From Clostridia bacterium (lineage in GTDB: Bacteria; Bacillota; Clostridia; Oscillospirales; CAG-272): a stretch of DNA of 8,195 nt. The stretch is taken from assembly GCA_017451975.1 (NCBI GenBank), contig JAFTNI010000146.1, positions 1 through 8,195 on the forward strand. Direction: 5' to 3'. Both the position numbers and the translations under genes were made by a program. Of this stretch, positions 5,013 through 8,195 are shown piece after piece; the first letter of the stretch is position 1, and every line of letters starts with the position of its first letter. Below the pieces are notes generated by a model. The model made no database searches. It saw only the letters and a program-made list of their open reading frames with translations, and was not told the origin of the DNA.

Positions 5013-7190
5013 ATGAATATTATAAAAAGAAACGGTTCACAGGCTTCATACGAAGGCGATAAAATCCGCGTTGCCATTTCCAAAGCAAACGCTACGGTGC
5101 CCGAAGAAGAACGCCTTACAGAAAAGGATATACACGAAATAGAAGAACACGTTCGCGCTGTAGGCCAGAATATGGGCCGCGCGCTCGGCGTAGAAGAAAT
5201 ACAGGATATGGTTGAAAACGGCATTATGGAGCATGGCGCCTTCAACGTTGCCAGAAACTATATCAAGTATCGCTACATTCGCTCGCTCGCCCGTAAAACG
5301 AACACGACCGACGATAAAATTCTTTCTCTTATAGAATGCAACAACGAGGAAGTTAAACAGGAAAACTCCAATAAAAACCCCACCGTCAACAGCGTTCAGC
5401 GCGACTATATGGCGGGCGAGGTAAGCCGCGATATTACAGAGCGCGTGCTTCTTCCCGAAGAAGTGGTACAAGCGCATAAAGACGGCATTATTCATTTCCA
5501 CGATTCCGACTATTTTGCGCAGCATATGCACAACTGCGACCTCGTTAACCTTGAGGATATGCTCCAGAACGGCACTGTTATCAGCGGCACGAAAATCGAA
5601 AAGCCCCACAGCTTTTCCACAGCTTGCAATATTGCAACGCAGATTATAGCGCAGGTTGCCAGCAACCAGTACGGCGGCCAGAGCATAAGCCTTACACATC
5701 TTGCGCCCTTTGTGCAGATTTCACGCGAGAAAATAAGAAAGGTTGTGCTCAAGGAAATAGAAATGCTCGGCATTTCCCCTGAAGAAGAAAAAATCAACAA
5801 GATCATCGAGGATAGATTGCGCGAAGAAATCCGCCGCGGTGTTCAGACAATACAGTACCAGGTAGTTACGCTTATGACAACGAACGGCCAGGCGCCCTTC
5901 GTTACGGTATTTATGTACCTGGGCGAAGCTAGAAACGAGCAGGAGAAGGCAGACCTTGCCATCATTATCGAAGAAACGCTTCTCCAGCGCTACCAGGGCG
6001 TTAAAAACGAAGAGGGCGTTTGGGTAACGCCCGCGTTCCCCAAGCTCATTTACGTGCTTGAAGAGGATAATATAACAGAGGGAAGCAAATATTTCTACCT
6101 CACGAAGCTTGCCGCAAAATGCACGGCTAAGCGCATGGTGCCCGACTACATTTCCGAAAAGGTTATGATGAAGAGCAAGATAGATAAGAACGGCGAAGGC
6201 CACTGCTATACCTGCATGGGCTGCCGCAGCTTCCTTACACCTTATGTTGACGAAAACGGCAAGCCGAAATATTACGGCAGATTCAACCAGGGCGTTGTTA
6301 CCGTAAACCTTGTAGATATCGGTCTTTCCGCAAAGGGAGATATGGAAAAATTCTGGGAAATTTTCGATGAACGCATGGAGCTTTGCCACAAGGCGCTCCA
6401 GTGCCGCCACGAAAGACTTACAGGCACACTTTCCGATGCCGCGCCCATTCTTTGGCAGCACGGCGCGCTCCTGCGCCTTGAAAAGGGTGAACCGATAGAT
6501 AAATACCTCCACGGCGGCTATTCCACGCTTTCGCTCGGCTACGCGGGTCTTTGGGAATGTGTTTACAGCCTGAACGGCAAGAAGCTTACAGAGCCCGAAG
6601 GCGAAGAGCTTGGCCTTGCAATTATGCGCAAGCTCAACGAATACACGGCGAAATGGAAGGCGGCAGAAAATATAGACTATTCGCTTTACGGCACGCCGCT
6701 TGAAAGCACGACATATAAATTCTCCAAATGCTTGCAGAGAAGATTTGGCATAGTTAAAGGTGTTACGGATAAAAACTATATCACAAACAGCTACCACATT
6801 CACGTTACAGAGCCTATCGACGCTTTCGAAAAGCTCGCGCTTGAATCTAAATTCCAGGCGCTTTCCCCCGGCGGCGCTATTTCCTATGTGGAAGTGCCAA
6901 ATATGGAAAGCAATATAGATGCGGTTATTTCCGTTATGCAGTTTATTTACGAAAATATTATGTATGCGGAGCTTAATACAAAGAGCGACTACTGCCAGGT
7001 TTGCGGCTACGACGGCGAAATTCAGATAGTTACCGACGATGAAGGCAAGCTTGTTTGGGAATGCCCGCACTGCCACAACCGCGACCAGAGCAAGATGAAC
7101 GTTGCGCGCCGCACCTGCGGTTATATCGGCACGCAGTATTGGAACCAGGGCAGAACCCAGGAAATAAAAGAAAGGGTAATGCATCTCTGA
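5013..7190 (+). CDS. nrdD: Anaerobic (class III) ribonucleoside-triphosphate reductase
   Basis: NrdD reduces ribonucleoside triphosphates to deoxyribonucleoside triphosphates with a glycyl radical, and works only without oxygen. From the ATG at 5013 it has 725 residues, normal for the family. An N-terminal ATP-cone (about 1-90, beginning MNIIKRNG) is the allosteric dATP/ATP site. Active-site cysteines are visible in MHNCDLVNL (Cys175) and CYTCMGCRS (398-406; Cys404 matches the T4 Cys290 position). Four zinc ligands are Cys661, Cys664, Cys684 and Cys687. The glycyl-radical motif RRTCGYIG has Gly703 as the radical site, near the C terminus. I chose 5013 because GGAAAGGA (4997-5004) sits correctly before it and the protein begins there as the family does. 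The frame stays open upstream to a TTG at 4929, but that lies in promoter P2. nrdG follows, overlapping by one base. Confidence 0.98.
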   Translation: MNIIKRNGSQASYEGDKIRVAISKANATVPEEERLTEKDIHEIEEHVRAVGQNMGRALGVEEIQDMVENGIMEHGAFNVARNYIKYRYIRSLARKTNTTDDKILSLIECNNEEVKQENSNKNPTVNSVQRDYMAGEVSRDITERVLLPEEVVQAHKDGIIHFHDSDYFAQHMHNCDLVNLEDMLQNGTVISGTKIEKPHSFSTACNIATQIIAQVASNQYGGQSISLTHLAPFVQISREKIRKVVLKEIEMLGISPEEEKINKIIEDRLREEIRRGVQTIQYQVVTLMTTNGQAPFVTVFMYLGEARNEQEKADLAIIIEETLLQRYQGVKNEEGVWVTPAFPKLIYVLEEDNITEGSKYFYLTKLAAKCTAKRMVPDYISEKVMMKSKIDKNGEGHCYTCMGCRSFLTPYVDENGKPKYYGRFNQGVVTVNLVDIGLSAKGDMEKFWEIFDERMELCHKALQCRHERLTGTLSDAAPILWQHGALLRLEKGEPIDKYLHGGYSTLSLGYAGLWECVYSLNGKKLTEPEGEELGLAIMRKLNEYTAKWKAAENIDYSLYGTPLESTTYKFSKCLQRRFGIVKGVTDKNYITNSYHIHVTEPIDAFEKLALESKFQALSPGGAISYVEVPNMESNIDAVISVMQFIYENIMYAELNTKSDYCQVCGYDGEIQIVTDDEGKLVWECPHCHNRDQSKMNVARRTCGYIGTQYWNQGRTQEIKERVMHL

Positions 7191-7717
7191 TGAACTACGG
7201 CGAGATAAAGAAAAACGATATCGCCAACGGCCTGGGCGTGCGCACCACACTTTTCGTTTCGGGCTGTACGCACCACTGCAAGGGCTGCTTTCAGCCGCAG
7301 ACGTGGAGCTTTAGTTTTGGCAAGCCCTATACCAGCGAGGTAGAGGACGATATACTTGCCTCACTTTCCCCGTATTATATAGCAGGGCTTACACTTCTCG
7401 GCGGCGAACCGATGGAGCCTGCGAACCAAGAAGCTCTTTTGCCCCTGTTGCGCCGTGTGAGGGCCGAGAAGCCCGGAAAAAACATTTGGTGCTATTCCGG
7501 CTATACTTTTGAGGAACTCGCAGGGAAGAGCCCCTCACGCGCCCGTTCGGAGCATACCGACGAAATGCTTTCGCTTATCGACGTGCTTGTAGACGGCGAA
7601 TTCAAGGAAGAGCTGAAGGATATACGCCTGCGCTTCCGCGGTTCTTCGAACCAAAGGGTGATAGACGTGCCGAAAACGCTTGAAACCGGCGAAATAGTGC
7701 TTATAGATTTAAAATGA
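7190..7717 (+). CDS. nrdG: Anaerobic ribonucleotide reductase activating protein (radical SAM)
   Basis: NrdG uses a [4Fe-4S] cluster and S-adenosylmethionine to make the glycyl radical on NrdD. The 175-residue protein has the expected length. The cluster motif CTHHCKGC gives Cys26, Cys30 and Cys33, spaced CxxxCxxC; GGEP at 71-74 is the usual SAM-amine binding motif; IDVLVDGEF (130-138) and RGSSNQRVIDV (150-160) are typical of NrdG. The ATG shares its A with the nrdD TGA (TGATG). The frame is open further upstream to 7055 inside nrdD, but MNYGEIKKNDIANG at 7190 is the family's normal N terminus. The nearest purine-rich site (AAAGGG, 7171-7176) is rather distant, so coupling to nrdD translation is likely. 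Its substrate SAM is the product of MetK at the start of the window. Confidence 0.97.
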   Translation: MNYGEIKKNDIANGLGVRTTLFVSGCTHHCKGCFQPQTWSFSFGKPYTSEVEDDILASLSPYYIAGLTLLGGEPMEPANQEALLPLLRRVRAEKPGKNIWCYSGYTFEELAGKSPSRARSEHTDEMLSLIDVLVDGEFKEELKDIRLRFRGSSNQRVIDVPKTLETGEIVLIDLK

Positions 7718-7718
7718 G

Positions 7719-7753
7719 AAAAAGTCTGTATCAGAACCTGATACAGACTTTTT
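7719..7753. terminator. Bidirectional intrinsic terminator between nrdG and the convergent LRR gene
   Basis: A perfect 16-bp stem (7719-7734 with 7738-7753) closes a 3-nt loop. The A5 at the left and T5 at the right give a T-run on both strands. It starts two bases after the nrdG stop and lies 11 bases beyond the end of the minus-strand gene, so it probably ends both transcripts. Confidence 0.93.
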
Positions 7754-7764
7754 ATTTGGAGAAA

Positions 7765-8195
7765 CTATCTGAAATGAATATTTGCTTTGCCAACAAGGCC
7801 GTTAAGCTTTGGGTTGCCTTTTCCTATTTTCACGGTTTTCCATTCGCTGCGGGAGCCGCTATAGTATACGTCCCTGAGCGAGGAGCATTTTTCAAAGGCA
7901 TCCCAATCGATAAGCGAAAGGCTACGCGGCAGGTAGACCGCATAAAGCGACGTGCATTCCTTGAACGTGCAGTAGCTGAGCTTGCTGACGCCTTCGGGCA
8001 CGGAAGCGGTTTCAAGCCCGCTGCAGCCGGAAAATACCTGGCCGCCGAGCTCGCGCAGGTTTTGCGGTAAAGCCAAGGTTCTCAGCTTTTCGCAGTGTGC
8101 GAAAGCGCAGGTGCCGATATATACAAGCGTGCTTGGCAAGGATACATCGGAAAGGTTTTTTAGGTTGTAGAAGGCTTTTGCCTCTATACGCTCCA
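7765..8195 (-). CDS. BspA-like leucine-rich-repeat (LRR_5) protein, C-terminal part
   Basis: The minus-strand frame is open to the window edge, so this is the last 142 residues of a longer protein whose start lies beyond 8195; the TTG at 8133-8139 region is an internal leucine, not a start. Five repeats of 23 residues are seen, at about 8187-8119, 8118-8050, 8049-7981, 7980-7912 and 7911-7840, each with the pattern I-x-x-x-A-F-x-x-C-x-x-L-x-x-V-x-L-P-x-x-L-x-x. The fifth changes to the VYYSGSRSEW form typical of BspA-like domain ends, and the tail finishes ANIHFR. Proteins of this type are usually secreted or surface proteins of gut and oral anaerobes, often binding host or other cells. No LPxTG, membrane segment or S-layer domain is present at this C terminus, so any anchor or signal peptide must be N-terminal, outside the window. 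Confidence 0.9.
   Translation of the reverse strand, partial: ERIEAKAFYNLKNLSDVSLPSTLVYIGTCAFAHCEKLRTLALPQNLRELGGQVFSGCSGLETASVPEGVSKLSYCTFKECTSLYAVYLPRSLSLIDWDAFEKCSSLRDVYYSGSRSEWKTVKIGKGNPKLNGLVGKANIHFR

Noticed and set aside
7055..7189. Upstream extension of nrdG into nrdD
   Set aside because: The added residues are an out-of-frame reading of the nrdD zinc and glycyl-radical region; the family N terminus begins at 7190.
5721..7250. Long open frame on the minus strand (509 codons) opposite nrdD
   Set aside because: It lies antisense to an intact nrdD and runs into nrdG, has no recognisable motif, and is best explained by codon bias of the real gene.
7714..8070. Plus-strand open frame of 118 codons after nrdG
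   Set aside because: It reads through the bidirectional terminator and is antisense to a clear LRR_5 repeat gene.
1..8195. CRISPR arrays, tRNA or rRNA genes, insertion sequences and attachment sites
   Set aside because: No regularly spaced repeats, RNA gene signatures, transposase or integrase frames were seen; the only repeats are the palindrome, the 11-bp direct repeat and the protein-level LRR units.

Overview
The window looks like a chromosomal housekeeping segment from an anaerobic, low-to-medium G+C Gram-positive bacterium, most likely a gut Clostridia-type Firmicute. Four things point that way: a SAM-I (S-box) riboswitch with a terminator upstream of metK, the pairing of recD2 with comF, an oxygen-sensitive class III ribonucleotide reductase pair (nrdD-nrdG), and a BspA-type leucine-rich-repeat protein. 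Strong purine-rich Shine-Dalgarno sites precede most leading genes. No plasmid, phage, transposase, tRNA, rRNA or CRISPR signal was seen.

Layout. 1-132: SAM-I riboswitch aptamer and its intrinsic terminator. 179-1366: metK (S-adenosylmethionine synthetase). 1388-1429: a near-perfect 42-nt palindrome whose right arm holds the ribosome binding site of the next gene. 1432-1731: a small membrane-anchored protein of unknown function. 1750-3966: recD2 helicase. 3963-4646: comF-type phosphoribosyltransferase, overlapping recD2 by an ATGA. 4647-4761: no convincing gene. 4762-4806: a strong intrinsic terminator. 4807-5012: AT-rich regulatory region with two NrdR-like boxes 31 bp apart and two candidate promoters. 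5013-7190: nrdD. 7190-7717: nrdG, start overlapping the nrdD stop. 7719-7753: a terminator that can work in both directions. 7765-8195, minus strand: the C-terminal part of an LRR_5/BspA-like protein that runs off the window.

How the genes work together. The riboswitch makes metK expression respond to its own product, SAM. NrdG in turn consumes SAM to install the glycyl radical on NrdD, which makes dNTPs without oxygen. The small gene, recD2 and comF form a compact same-strand unit ending at 4762-4806. recD2 and comF are probably translationally coupled and are linked by DNA repair and, by family, DNA uptake. nrdD and nrdG are a separate two-gene operon with its own promoter region, probably under NrdR.

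Most of the window is well-understood core metabolism, and I did not find a clearly new system. The parts least explained by known families are the palindrome at 1388-1429, the 99-residue protein it controls or abuts, and the region 4647-4761.
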